This document shows positions 1 to 8,710 of a stretch of 34,367 nucleotides of DNA, one piece after another (the stretch's first letter is position 1; each line of letters opens with the position of its first letter). A program made the position numbers and the translations under genes. Origin of the DNA: an uncultured Erysipelotrichaceae bacterium (GTDB lineage: Bacteria; Bacillota_I; Bacilli_A; Erysipelotrichales; Erysipelotrichaceae); contig CAMQRS010000017.1 in assembly GCA_947036815.1 (NCBI GenBank), positions 1 to 34,367 on the forward strand. Direction: 5' to 3'. Under the pieces are notes generated by a model that was not told the DNA's origin, searched no databases, and saw only the letters and a program-made list of their open reading frames with translations.

Positions 1-1
1 A

Positions 2-75
2 TGGAGCGGGTGATCAGAATCGAACTGACGTAATCAGCTTGGAAGGCTGGGGTTCTACCATTAAACTACACCCGC
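2..75 (-). tRNA. tRNA-Gly (anticodon UCC)
   Basis: Read on the minus strand this folds as a complete cloverleaf of 74 nt including an encoded CCA end. The 7-bp acceptor stem pairs GCGGGTG with CACCCGC. The D-arm contains GGTAGA, the T-arm contains GTTCGATTC, and the anticodon loop is CTTCCAA, giving anticodon UCC, which reads GGA/GGG glycine codons. The discriminator base is U, as usual for tRNA-Gly. It lies at the window edge and may be part of a larger tRNA cluster outside. Confidence 0.93.
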
Positions 76-109
76 ATGTATGCAGTGTTAATAAAATCAA
101 CGTATTAAT

Positions 110-138
110 AATTTACCATATTAGATAAAATTTGGCAA
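110..138 (-). promoter_or_regulatory. Candidate promoter for the tRNA-Gly gene
   Basis: On the minus strand TTGCCA (138-133) and TAAATT (115-110) are separated by 17 bp, with an extended -10 TGG just before the -10 box. The -10 matches the consensus at only four of six positions. It lies about 35 bp upstream of the tRNA 5' end. Confidence 0.4.
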
Positions 139-174
139 TACTATTTAATAAAAATATTTATTTATTCTATTATA

Positions 175-183
175 TGGTACAAT
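175..183 (+). promoter_or_regulatory. Extended -10 promoter for the HAD phosphatase gene
   Basis: TGGTACAAT is an extended -10 element; no good -35 is visible. Transcription would start near position 190. That is downstream of the first in-frame ATG at 187 and supports the start at 208. Confidence 0.45.
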
Positions 184-207
184 TCTATGTATAAGCGGGG
201 TGTCTTA

Positions 208-1083
208 ATGATAAAATTATTAGTAAGTGATATTGATGGAACACTATTAAATGAAAAACATCAAATAAGTGATATAGTAAGGAAAGCAATTCATGATTTA
301 CGTGAAGCCGGAATATCTTTTATACCAGCAAGTGGTAGAGATTATGGAATGTTGATGAAAGTGGTAGAAGAATTAGGAATTAAACCTAAATGTATCTGTT
401 CAAATGGTGCAGAATGCTATGATAATGAGGGTGTATTAATTGAAGAATACCCATTAACAGCGAAAAAGATTAAAGAAGTGCTTGCTATTATTGATGAATT
501 AAACCTAGATATTGATTTCTCTACAGATGATGGGCGATATAATTATGGGCCAAGAGAATTACATAAGAATGTTTTACTTGCTAGATTTCAAGCGTTATTT
601 CATGATCATACGAAACAACAAATTCTAGATTTTATTGAAGAAAATAAATTTTTAGAAACGACTACTTGTGAAGAAGACATAGATGTAATCTTAAAACGTA
701 AAATTATGAAGATAGAAGTCTATTCAAGTAATGTAGCTCAAAGAAATTTAGCTTTTTCTAAATTAAAACACATTGAAGGAATTGTAGCTGTAGGATCACA
801 CGATACTAATTTAGAGGTAACATGTGAAGAGGCGACAAAAGGATCAATGATTGAAACAGTGTGTAAACATTATGGATACAAAGAAGATGAAGTAGTAGTT
901 ATTGGTGATGGATTCAATGATGTAAGTATGTTCCAAAAATTTACGCATTCATTTGCGATGGGACAAGCGAGTGATGATTTGAAGAAATTCGCAACTTATG
1001 AAGCATTACGTAATGATGAAGATGGAGTTGCTCATGTTATTTATTCAATATTGAATAATGGGAATGAAGTACCTGTAAAATAA
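208..1083 (+). CDS. Cof-type HAD-IIB family phosphatase
   Basis: A 291-residue cytoplasmic Mg-dependent phosphatase of the Cof/YidA group (HAD superfamily subclass IIB), which usually act on sugar phosphates or flavin and pyridoxal phosphates. Motif I is DIDGT at residues 8-12 with the nucleophile D8 and general acid D10. Motif II is the serine of ASGRD near 42, and motif III/IV is GDGFND at 233-238. The roughly 150 residues between motifs II and III fit a type IIB cap. I chose the ATG at 208 because GGGGTG lies just upstream and the ATG at 187 would fall before the predicted transcription start. The exact substrate cannot be inferred. It is monocistronic; the lysS T-box follows. Confidence 0.87.
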   Translation: MIKLLVSDIDGTLLNEKHQISDIVRKAIHDLREAGISFIPASGRDYGMLMKVVEELGIKPKCICSNGAECYDNEGVLIEEYPLTAKKIKEVLAIIDELNLDIDFSTDDGRYNYGPRELHKNVLLARFQALFHDHTKQQILDFIEENKFLETTTCEEDIDVILKRKIMKIEVYSSNVAQRNLAFSKLKHIEGIVAVGSHDTNLEVTCEEATKGSMIETVCKHYGYKEDEVVVIGDGFNDVSMFQKFTHSFAMGQASDDLKKFATYEALRNDEDGVAHVIYSILNNGNEVPVK

Positions 1084-1104
1084 GAATAAAATGTCTTATC
1101 TTCA

Positions 1105-1133
1105 TTGACTTTTATAGTGAAAATGAATATAAT
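1105..1133 (+). promoter_or_regulatory. Promoter of the lysS T-box leader
   Basis: TTGACT (1105-1110) and a perfect TATAAT (1128-1133) are separated by exactly 17 bp, a near-consensus vegetative promoter. Transcription should start close to 1140, at the 5' edge of the T-box RNA. Confidence 0.85.
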
Positions 1134-1142
1134 CAACACATA

Positions 1143-1372
1143 ACAAATAGTGATGAAAAGAAGAGTAATTTAATGTGGATATGTGAAGAGAGTCCTAGTC
1201 GGTGGAAATGGATACATAAACCTTAAATGAATAAAGACTTGGAGCTAAACGTGTAATTCGCGGCATAAGAATTGACTCTTACCAGAGTCACTAAGATATA
1301 TAAAGTGATTTATATATGAATTAGGGTGGTACCACGATACTCTCGTCCCTTATACAGGATGAGAGTTTTTTT
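1143..1372 (+). ncRNA. T-box leader (lysine-specific) controlling lysS
   Basis: This leader senses uncharged tRNA and lets transcription enter lysS when lysine-tRNA is poorly charged. Stem I is seen as ATTTAA pairing with TTAAAT around a specifier loop whose strands carry AGTA and GAA, the loop-E-like T-box signature. The codon AAA at 1233-1235 then sits in the specifier position and reads lysine, matching the downstream gene. The conserved T-box AGGGTGGTACCACG is at 1323-1336. Its bulge UGGU (1327-1330) can pair with an ACCA tRNA 3' end, consistent with an A discriminator. The specifier is read by eye from the loop geometry, so it is slightly less certain than the T-box itself. Confidence 0.95.
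1339..1372 (+). terminator. Regulated terminator of the lysS T-box
   Basis: ACTCTCGTCC (1339-1348) pairs with GGATGAGAGT (1357-1366), one G-U pair, and is followed by a T run to 1372. Its 5' arm overlaps the 3' half of the antiterminator, so the two structures exclude each other as in other transcription-attenuating T-boxes. Confidence 0.92.
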
Positions 1373-1374
1373 AA

Positions 1375-2871
<1,497 letters not shown>

Positions 2872-2891
2872 GGTATATAAAACCTTTTGAA

Positions 2892-2922
2892 AAAGACTCG
2901 CATTTATTTGCGGGTCTTTTTT
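2892..2922 (+). terminator. Rho-independent terminator after lysS
   Basis: AAAGACTCGCA (2892-2902) pairs with TGCGGGTCTTT (2909-2919) around a 6-base loop, one T-G pair, followed by a T run. Confidence 0.88.
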
Positions 2923-2976
2923 CTTTATATAGATATTACTATAAATAAGAGAAAGTAAAGTAATGGAATTTAATGG

Positions 2977-2994
2977 ACAATAACGGGTTATTGT
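2977..2994. repeat. Perfect 7-bp inverted repeat upstream of a membrane protein gene
   Basis: ACAATAA and TTATTGT flank CGGG. It lies about 75 bp upstream of the 3068 gene. It could be an operator, or a weak second terminator because TTTGTT follows. The sequence does not decide between them. Confidence 0.4.
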
Positions 2995-3067
2995 TTTGTT
3001 CAACAATAAATTGACAAATGCATTTATGTAGTCAATAATGAATATATAATGATAAGGAGCTACCTAT

Positions 3068-3538
3068 ATGAACGAAATTACATTCAATCGCAGAAAAACA
3101 AATATAGTAATCTTAACTTTAGTTGTTATATTTCTAACAATTGGTTATTTAGTTATACCCTATGGAGTAGAATTCGTTTTTCCGACATTTGCACTATATA
3201 TACTTACTGAATTTTTTACAGATATACTCAACATTGTAGTATCAGTTTGTATCATATTAATTGCGTTAAATGCACGAGCAAAAACCATGAACTTGACTTT
3301 AGTTAGTTACATGAAAGAGGGATTTAAAACTATATTTTCTAAATATAAAAAAGGAGATTTTAAAATCACTGTTAAAATCACTATCATATATAACATTGTC
3401 TTAGGAATAATGTTGCTCAGTTCTTTATTTATTAACGATGAAAGACTATTTTTTATGACACATTTATCATTGATATGTAATTCATTTCTAATTGGAGATA
3501 TCATAGGAATGAAATGTTTCAAAAAAACTAGTAGTTAG
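3068..3538 (+). CDS. Small integral membrane protein of unknown function
   Basis: 156 residues. Hydrophobic stretches near residues 14-34, 45-68, 103-121 and 126-147 suggest four membrane helices with a basic cytoplasmic loop (KYKKGDFK and nearby lysines) between helices two and three. An AAGGAG site lies 8 bases before the ATG. The layout resembles DUF2975-like or DUF2178-like small membrane proteins, but I see no diagnostic motif and do not assign a family. The mazG-like gene starts 32 bp downstream without a terminator between, so the two are probably co-transcribed. Confidence 0.7.
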   Translation: MNEITFNRRKTNIVILTLVVIFLTIGYLVIPYGVEFVFPTFALYILTEFFTDILNIVVSVCIILIALNARAKTMNLTLVSYMKEGFKTIFSKYKKGDFKITVKITIIYNIVLGIMLLSSLFINDERLFFMTHLSLICNSFLIGDIIGMKCFKKTSS

Positions 3539-3570
3539 ATATAATACATTAAAACTAAAGGAGTTTAACA

Positions 3571-3891
3571 ATGAAAGAATTACCGTTATCAAAATTAGAG
3601 AGTTATTTAAAAGAATATTATGGGCAGGCAAATGAACAGAGCTTATTCATGAAGTTAATTGAAGAAGTAGGAGAAGTAGCAGAGGTGTTAAATATTCGTG
3701 CAGGTAGAAAAGCGGGATCAAATGAAACAGATGAAAACTTGGCTAATGAATTAGTGGATGTTATTCATTATGCTGTTGCAATTGCAGCGATAAATGATAT
3801 TGATCTAGTGAATTCGATAATAGAGAAAGACAAAAAGGCTTCTATAAAATACAATCATAAAATAAATTTAGAAGATTACTTAAAAGACTAA
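3571..3891 (+). CDS. MazG-like nucleotide pyrophosphohydrolase
   Basis: A 106-residue all-alpha NTP pyrophosphohydrolase-like protein. The family hydrolyses (d)NTPs, often non-canonical ones, to the monophosphate and pyrophosphate. The metal-binding pattern is visible: EEVGEVAE (two ExxE glutamates near residues 26-33) and later ELVDVIHYAV with the conserved E and D near 61-64. It is a single-domain form, about half the length of full MazG. An AAAGGAG site precedes the ATG and a strong terminator follows. The exact substrate is not evident. Confidence 0.82.
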   Translation: MKELPLSKLESYLKEYYGQANEQSLFMKLIEEVGEVAEVLNIRAGRKAGSNETDENLANELVDVIHYAVAIAAINDIDLVNSIIEKDKKASIKYNHKINLEDYLKD

Positions 3892-3900
3892 AGGAAACAT

Positions 3901-3939
3901 AAAAACACTGCAAGAAATATAATTCTTGCAGTGTTTTTA
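3901..3939. terminator. Terminator, probably bidirectional, after the mazG-like gene
   Basis: AACACTGCAAGAA (3904-3916) pairs perfectly with TTCTTGCAGTGTT (3923-3935). It is flanked by an A run on the left and a T run on the right, so it can act on both strands. It may also stop the minus-strand padR/DUF2812 transcript about 100 bp further on; no closer terminator for that unit is visible. Confidence 0.88.
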
Positions 3940-4036
3940 TATCTTAAAGAAGGATAGTTAATATAGTATGTGGATAATTATAATTTGGTATTTATAGTGG
4001 TATATTAGTCCTCAATTGAGTGAAAGGGATGAAGTA

Positions 4037-4771
4037 TTAAAAGTTAGAGACACTTTTATATAGATAAACAAATGGGAAAATGAATAGGGTGATAAGAGCG
4101 AACCCCAGGATAGATCCAACAACATTTGATGATGTTAACAGAGTATCAATTAAGAATCCTCCTGCAAAGATAAGATCTGCGGGTAGTAAGATAAACTTTT
4201 TAGATAAAATACCGGTATTGATATTAAAGTTTGATTGACGTTGCATCCTGTTTAGTAATAACCATAGCATGCAGTAATAACTTACAACGCATAAAAATGT
4301 AACCGGAATTATTAGTTCTGGAAAGAAGGATTGTGTTGCAAAATCCATTCTAAGTCCATAAGGAGCAAACACATATACCAAAGGAAGTATGGCATAAAAC
4401 ATTATTTGTTTGGAGATACGCTTCTTCATGTTTTTCAACAATCCTCTTCTTATCATGTAGTTTTCCGTTTCTTCATCATTTTGAAGTGGTTGAATCTTAG
4501 TTCCTTCATGTGAAAATATCATGAATTCACTATTTGAATATACAAATTCCCATCCATAAAAAGCACAGGTTTCAATATATTCAGCACTGTAATTTTCAAT
4601 GAAATCAACGCAGTATTGTATGTTTCTTGGTGATGTAGAATAATATTGTACATCTCCTTTAATGTCCCATGATTTTAGTACATAACCCTCACTCGCTTTT
4701 TTTTCAAATAATTTAGTAATTTTTTTATAAGCACAGGGTAAGTAAGATATAGTATCAATTGTTTTTTTCAT
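4037..4771 (-). CDS. DUF2812-domain membrane protein
   Basis: 244 residues. The N-terminal ~105 residues resemble DUF2812: an aromatic-rich soluble domain with FEKKASEGYVL and YGWEFVYSNSEFMIF. The C-terminal half has about four membrane helices (near 127-145, 153-178, 197-214 and 218-240). DUF2812 genes are commonly paired with PadR-type regulators, as here. I chose the ATG at 4771-4769 because AAGGAG lies just upstream and the longer frame to 4861 would run through most of the C-terminal half of padR. It overlaps padR by 17 nt, so translation is probably coupled. The molecular role is unknown. Confidence 0.83.
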   Translation of the reverse strand: MKKTIDTISYLPCAYKKITKLFEKKASEGYVLKSWDIKGDVQYYSTSPRNIQYCVDFIENYSAEYIETCAFYGWEFVYSNSEFMIFSHEGTKIQPLQNDEETENYMIRRGLLKNMKKRISKQIMFYAILPLVYVFAPYGLRMDFATQSFFPELIIPVTFLCVVSYYCMLWLLLNRMQRQSNFNINTGILSKKFILLPADLIFAGGFLIDTLLTSSNVVGSILGFALITLFIFPFVYLYKSVSNF

Positions 4772-5093
4772 GCTGGTTCTCCTTATTTTTTTCAAGTTGT
4801 TTCCCATCGTTATACAAATTTTTAATTCGTTGAAATTCTTTATATAATGCTTCTTCTCCAAGCGTAGCTATTTTATACATCTTTCTACGCTCTACTTCTT
4901 TCGTTTGAATGATATATCCATTTGTTTCGAATCTTGCCAGTAATGCATAGAGTGTACCGGCACCGATAGTGACTCTACCATTAGTTTTGTTTTTGACATC
5001 TTCCATTATTTGGTATCCAAAGTTTTCTTCTTGAAGTGACAATAACACGTAGTACATGGGTTCACTTAAGTTTTGTAACTGTTCTCTTGCCAT
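4755..5093 (-). CDS. PadR-family transcriptional regulator
   Basis: A 112-residue winged-helix repressor of the short PadR-s2 type. The N-terminal LSEPMYYVLLSL and GYQIMEDV segments form the start of the winged helix, and the recognition region is TIGAGTLYALLARFETNGYI near residues 42-61. The charged C-terminal tail (KEFQRIKNLYNDGKQLEKNK) fits the dimerisation helix. An AGGTG site lies just before the ATG. Two matching palindromes sit in and just after its own promoter, which suggests autorepression together with the co-transcribed DUF2812 gene. The inducing ligand is unknown. Confidence 0.93.
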   Translation of the reverse strand: MAREQLQNLSEPMYYVLLSLQEENFGYQIMEDVKNKTNGRVTIGAGTLYALLARFETNGYIIQTKEVERRKMYKIATLGEEALYKEFQRIKNLYNDGKQLEKNKENQHEKNN

Positions 5094-5103
5094 CTCACAC
5101 CTA

Positions 5104-5118
5104 TATCGACACTCGATA
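5104..5118. promoter_or_regulatory. PadR operator box 1 (5'-UTR position)
   Basis: TATCGA-CAC-TCGATA is a perfect 6-bp palindrome with a 3-bp spacer. It lies between the predicted transcription start and the padR start codon. It has the same half-sites and spacing as box 2, and the centres are 36 bp apart. Confidence 0.75.
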
Positions 5119-5132
5119 CCTTTCTTAAATAC

Positions 5133-5161
5133 ATATTACTATCGATAGTCGATAGAGTCAA
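5133..5161 (-). promoter_or_regulatory. Promoter of padR-DUF2812
   Basis: On the minus strand TTGACT (5161-5156) and TAATAT (5138-5133) are separated by exactly 17 bp. The whole spacer is operator box 2, so bound repressor would exclude RNA polymerase. Confidence 0.78.
5139..5155. promoter_or_regulatory. PadR operator box 2 (promoter spacer)
   Basis: CTATCGA-TAG-TCGATAG is a perfect 7-bp palindrome with a 3-bp spacer. It shares the TATCGA/TCGATA core with box 1 and fills the 17 bp between the -35 and -10 elements of the padR promoter. Confidence 0.8.
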
Positions 5162-5302
5162 GGAAATTTCTATTTATTTGAATAAGAAGCGATCGGAAGT
5201 GGAATGAGCTTTATTTGTTTGAGCATGAGGCTTATATTTGAAGTTGAGTGAAGCTATAATAATGAAAAAGTCACTCAATGGTATGCGAAACGCAATAAAA
5301 AA

Positions 5303-5311
5303 TGGTATGAT
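5303..5311 (+). promoter_or_regulatory. Extended -10 promoter for the lipoprotein gene
   Basis: TGGTATGAT matches the extended -10 pattern and would start transcription about 20 bp before the ATG at 5339. No convincing -35 is seen. Confidence 0.4.
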
Positions 5312-5338
5312 ATTGAAATAAGATAAGAAGAGGACTCT

Positions 5339-5944
5339 ATGAAAAGAAAAATAATGATACTAGTATGCGTAGTGCTGACTTTCACATTAAGTGCTTGTCG
5401 ATCTACAAACACTGATAATGACTCTATGTATATTCAAAAAGCAGAACTTTCATCAGAGGAAAGAGAACTTTTAGAATTTGTGGGTGCCGAAGAATTTCCG
5501 TATATTATGGATTTTATAGTCGATTACTCGATCCAATCGATGACTTTTAACACGTATGAACTAGTAGGTGATGAATGGATATTGCTGAATAGTGGTGGTA
5601 ATGGATATACTAAAAATGAAGGTCGAATCGGATTGAAGTTCAGCGACATTGGAATAGGAGCGACAATCAGTATAGAAGGCGTGGGATCAACTGACTATGA
5701 ATATAATCAAAACGCAGAGTCTGATGGATTGAATGTAACTACAGCTTATTTAAGCGAGGAATATAAGATAGGGTATGAAGTCGAAGTACCTTTAGTGGTA
5801 CAAGTACACACGGCACAAAATGCAATTGATTCTCTTGCACCTGAAATAGGGTTTTACGAACCAAAAACGTATGCAGAACACGGGTATGAAAAAGTATATG
5901 CAATTACATGTACCTTTAGCAAGAACCCTGTGATTAATGAATAA
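5339..5944 (+). CDS. Predicted lipoprotein of unknown function
   Basis: 201 residues. A short basic start (MKRK), a hydrophobic stretch and the lipobox LSAC with the cysteine at residue 20 mark a type II signal peptide, so the protein should be lipid-modified by Lgt and anchored outside the membrane. The mature part is acidic and rich in beta-type segments; I recognise no domain. An AAGAGG site precedes the ATG. It is transcribed divergently from padR across about 240 bp and ends at its own terminator, so it is probably monocistronic. Confidence 0.78.
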   Translation: MKRKIMILVCVVLTFTLSACRSTNTDNDSMYIQKAELSSEERELLEFVGAEEFPYIMDFIVDYSIQSMTFNTYELVGDEWILLNSGGNGYTKNEGRIGLKFSDIGIGATISIEGVGSTDYEYNQNAESDGLNVTTAYLSEEYKIGYEVEVPLVVQVHTAQNAIDSLAPEIGFYEPKTYAEHGYEKVYAITCTFSKNPVINE

Positions 5945-5987
5945 AATAGAAAGCACACTTTTAATGGTGAAGTGTACTTTCTATTTT
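5943..5987 (+). terminator. Terminator overlapping the lipoprotein stop codon
   Basis: AAAATAGAAAGCACACTT (5943-5960) pairs with AAGTGTACTTTCTATTTT (5970-5987) with one mismatch. The stem begins inside the stop codon. The A-rich left flank and T-rich right flank may allow action in both directions. Confidence 0.82.
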
Positions 5988-6126
5988 GATATATAATGCA
6001 TCATTTCCAGTTACAGGTAGAGTCTAAGTGCAATGTTCATTGAGGAAAGGCATCAGTGTGGAAAAGGTAATCATAAGTTAATATTAGATAATTTCCAATA
6101 AATTCAATAGAACCTTTATCTTATTA

Positions 6127-6135
6127 TGTTATAAT
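6127..6135 (+). promoter_or_regulatory. Extended -10 promoter of ftsE-ftsX
   Basis: TGTTATAAT is an extended -10 with a perfect TATAAT. It lies 23 bp upstream of the ftsE ATG. The -35 region is poor. Confidence 0.6.
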
Positions 6136-6158
6136 GAATTACATAGGAGTGATTAAAA

Positions 6159-6848
6159 ATGATACATTTAGAAAACGTTTCAAAAATATATACCAACGGA
6201 GTTCATGCTCTTAAAAATGTAAATATAGATATTGAAGAAGGAGAATTCGTATATATTATAGGACCAACAGGAAGTGGGAAATCTACTTTTATAAAATTAT
6301 TAGATGGAGAAGAAATACCAGATACTGGAACTGTCTTAGTTGCAGATATCAACGTGGGAAAATTAAAACATTCAAAAGTACCTTACTACCGTAGAAATAT
6401 TGGAGTTGTGTTTCAAGATTTTAGACTGTTACCCAATCTTACTATATTTGAAAATATAGCATTCGCGTTAGAAGTATTAGGTACAGATAGAATTGAAGTT
6501 AGAAAAAGAGTACGTGAAGTATTGACATTAGTTCAATTAGATGAAAAAGCGAAGGCGTTTCCTAGAGAATTAAGTGGCGGACAACAACAACGTGCTACAA
6601 TCGGTAGAGCTATTGTAAATAAACCGAAGGTTTTGATTGCAGATGAGCCTACTGGGAATTTAGACCCAGCTATGAGTAAAGAAGTAATTGATCTACTAGA
6701 AGCGATTAATAAAGAAGAGGGGACTACCATTCTTATGGTAACTCATGATAAAGCATTAGTTGATTTACATAAAAAAAGAACAATTGCCTTAGATCAAGGA
6801 TTTGTTGTTGCAGACATTATGAAAGGTGGATATATTAAGCATGATTAA
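6159..6848 (+). CDS. ftsE: Cell-division ABC transporter ATP-binding protein FtsE
   Basis: A 229-residue ABC ATPase that, with FtsX, transmits a cytoplasmic division signal to peptidoglycan hydrolases outside the membrane. Walker A is GPTGSGKS (residues 35-42) and the Q-loop glutamine is in VFQDFR (86). The signature is LSGGQQQR (138-145), Walker B VLIADEP (158-164), and the switch histidine is H196 in THD. The length is typical. An AGGAGTG site precedes the ATG. Its stop overlaps the ftsX start by 8 nt, indicating coupled translation. Confidence 0.95.
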   Translation: MIHLENVSKIYTNGVHALKNVNIDIEEGEFVYIIGPTGSGKSTFIKLLDGEEIPDTGTVLVADINVGKLKHSKVPYYRRNIGVVFQDFRLLPNLTIFENIAFALEVLGTDRIEVRKRVREVLTLVQLDEKAKAFPRELSGGQQQRATIGRAIVNKPKVLIADEPTGNLDPAMSKEVIDLLEAINKEEGTTILMVTHDKALVDLHKKRTIALDQGFVVADIMKGGYIKHD

Positions 6849-7743
6849 GTTTTTTAAATTAATACCTTATCATTTCAACAATGCTTGTAAGAGTATTTAC
6901 CGAAATTTGGCGATGTCATTTTCAAGTGCTACCGCAGTAAGTGTTACATTGTTATTGGTGATGTTATTCCTAGTAATAGCAGTGAATCTTAGTTCGGTTA
7001 GTGATAAGATAGAAAAAAGTGTGCAAATATTTGTACAAATTGACAATATTGTCTCAGAAGAAGAATATGATGCAATAGAGGAGTCTATTAAATCAATTGA
7101 AAATGTCACTGTAGTTGAGTATTCTAACAAAGAAGAACAGTTCGATTTGTTAGTTGCTGATGAACAAGCAGGAAGTGAATATGAACTATTAAGAGAAGAA
7201 AACCCTTTGCTTAATGCATTCTATGTAGATATCACTTCAGGAGAACATTTAGAAGCAGTAAATGCTGAAGTTCTAGAAATTGAAGGAGTATACAATTCAG
7301 ATTATGGTGGAACCAGTGCCAACTATTTAATGGAAGCCTTTGAAACGATTCGTTTAGGTGGAGGATTATTTGTCGTGATATTGTGTTTCTTAGCCATATT
7401 CTTAATATCTAATACAATCAAAATTACAATTCATTCAAGAAGTGATGAAATTGCAATTATGCGTCATGTAGGAGCTGATAATACCTTTATTAAAATGCCA
7501 TTCATGATGGAAGGAATGATGATTGGTCTTATAGGATCTATTGCACCAATTCTTATATTAGTATTTGGATATCAGTATCTGTATAATGTATTAGGAGGAA
7601 ATTTCTTTTCATCACTATTAGAAATGCAAAGTCCAACACCGTTTGTATTATATGCATCGTTAACGTTACTAGGATTAGGAGCGTTAGTAGGAATGGTAGG
7701 AAGTTTCTTGTCCGTGAATAAATATGTGAAGTGGAAAAGATAA
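6841..7743 (+). CDS. ftsX: Cell-division protein FtsX
   Basis: A 300-residue membrane partner of FtsE. The N-terminal cytoplasmic segment is followed by a first helix near residues 25-49 and an extracellular loop of about 120 residues (roughly 50-172), the region that in other Firmicutes contacts a peptidoglycan hydrolase. Three C-terminal helices complete the FtsX/MacB-type permease domain (near 174-196, 222-247 and 266-293). I chose the ATG at 6841, which overlaps the ftsE stop and has AAAGGTGG upstream. The DUF975 gene follows after 11 bp, suggesting one transcript. The hydrolase partner is not in the window. Confidence 0.94.
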   Translation: MIKFFKLIPYHFNNACKSIYRNLAMSFSSATAVSVTLLLVMLFLVIAVNLSSVSDKIEKSVQIFVQIDNIVSEEEYDAIEESIKSIENVTVVEYSNKEEQFDLLVADEQAGSEYELLREENPLLNAFYVDITSGEHLEAVNAEVLEIEGVYNSDYGGTSANYLMEAFETIRLGGGLFVVILCFLAIFLISNTIKITIHSRSDEIAIMRHVGADNTFIKMPFMMEGMMIGLIGSIAPILILVFGYQYLYNVLGGNFFSSLLEMQSPTPFVLYASLTLLGLGALVGMVGSFLSVNKYVKWKR

Positions 7744-7754
7744 GGGGAAATAAA

Positions 7755-8390
7755 ATGAGTAATTCAGAAATTAAAGCATTAGCTAAGGTTAAGATTAAGG
7801 GGAATATAGGAGTTATTTGGAAAGGTGTAGGAATTTTATTCTTCATCCAGTTTGGGTTTAATATGTTGGCAGGAAATTCAGTAGATATAGATTCAATATT
7901 ATCTAGATCGTCTATGTTTACAGCGATACTATTTATGTTTGTAATCTCACCATTGCAGTATGGAACAACGGATTATTTAGTAGATTTTTCGAATAATGGA
8001 GTATCAAGCACCAAACAATTATTTGTTCATTATAAAGATATTGTGAAAATATTTGTTATTGTTGTAATGACTCAAATAATTGCAAATCTTGGACTACTAC
8101 TATTTATTGTACCAGGCATTATGGCAGTTACAACATTCTCTATTATTCCATATATGTATCGTGAAAATAGAGATTTAGACATCTTTAAGTTATTAAGTCT
8201 ATCTTGGAAAATGATGAAAGGGCATAAAATGTCAGCATTTCTATTTGAATTAAGCTTTATTTTATGGTTGCTATTAGTAATTTTCAGTTTTGGATTAGCA
8301 ATTATTTGGATCGGTCCATACATGGATGTATCACTAGCTATTTTCTATAATCAAATTAAAGAAGAGTATTATGCTAGTAATGTATTATAA
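7755..8390 (+). CDS. DUF975 family integral membrane protein (intact copy)
   Basis: 211 residues. The N-terminal SEIKALAKVKIKGNIG with the following Trp/Gly residues matches the usual start of DUF975 proteins (basic amphipathic segment, then KGNxG). About five to six membrane helices follow, near residues 20-40, 53-72, 92-110, 112-130, 158-178 and 180-197. An AAGGGG site precedes the ATG at 7755. It sits 11 bp after ftsX and is probably co-transcribed. The family has no established function. A same-length paralogue with one in-frame stop lies 320 bp downstream. Confidence 0.82.
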   Translation: MSNSEIKALAKVKIKGNIGVIWKGVGILFFIQFGFNMLAGNSVDIDSILSRSSMFTAILFMFVISPLQYGTTDYLVDFSNNGVSSTKQLFVHYKDIVKIFVIVVMTQIIANLGLLLFIVPGIMAVTTFSIIPYMYRENRDLDIFKLLSLSWKMMKGHKMSAFLFELSFILWLLLVIFSFGLAIIWIGPYMDVSLAIFYNQIKEEYYASNVL

Positions 8391-8411
8391 AAAAAATAAA
8401 ATGAAAGGGCG

Positions 8412-8445
8412 TCTAGTTAAGTAATTAATTGGATTCCTTTTTTTT
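8412..8445 (+). terminator. Terminator after the intact DUF975 gene
   Basis: TCTAGTTAA (8412-8420) pairs with TTAATTGGA (8425-8433) around the loop GTAA, with two G-U pairs, and leads into a T-rich run to 8445. The same hairpin with the same loop follows the second DUF975 copy, so it was duplicated with the gene. Confidence 0.75.
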
Positions 8446-8534
8446 GAATCCATCAAAATAAGTTTAAAAAAAAGGCTGAATTTGATAAAAATAGGTACGT
8501 TTATTATACATATTATATTAGAGGTGCAGTACTC

Positions 8535-8565
8535 ATCATTAGATGGCATATATCAATCATTAGAT
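8535..8565. repeat. Two 10-bp direct repeats spaced by two helical turns
   Basis: ATCATTAGAT occurs at 8535-8544 and at 8556-8565, with starts 21 bp apart. Exact repeats at about two helical turns are the arrangement of many activator or repressor sites. No protein can be named. Confidence 0.45.
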
Positions 8566-8582
8566 AATATATTAGGGATATA

Positions 8583-8604
8583 TAACTCGCATGATTGCGA
8601 GTTA
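8583..8604. repeat. Perfect 9-bp inverted repeat
   Basis: TAACTCGCA and TGCGAGTTA flank TGAT. No T run follows on either strand, so a terminator is unlikely. It is more probably an operator or a 5'-UTR hairpin for the second DUF975 copy. Confidence 0.5.
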
Positions 8605-8710
8605 AAATATATGTATCTTTTACAATGCTAGTCTTAGGATAATTGGTCAAACGATAAAATATTTTTAAGTGAATATTCAAAGACAGTTAAAAAGAAAAGG
8701 AGAAATTACA

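Larger units (their letters stand above)
8446..8668. other. AT-rich intergenic stretch between the two DUF975 copies
   Basis: No coding frame is supported here. It holds a pair of 10-bp direct repeats (8535-8565) and a perfect hairpin (8583-8604), listed separately. It may be the upstream regulatory region of the second DUF975 copy. Confidence 0.5.

Noticed and set aside
187-207. Earlier ATG for the HAD phosphatase
   Set aside because: It lies before the predicted transcription start and has no ribosome site; homologues start at the DxDGT strand reached from the ATG at 208.
4772-4861. N-terminal extension of the DUF2812 protein
   Set aside because: It would lie almost entirely inside the padR coding region in another frame and has no ribosome site, while the ATG at 4771 has AAGGAG.
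8583-8604. Perfect hairpin as a terminator
   Set aside because: Neither strand has a T run after the stem; the real terminator of the upstream gene is at 8412-8445.
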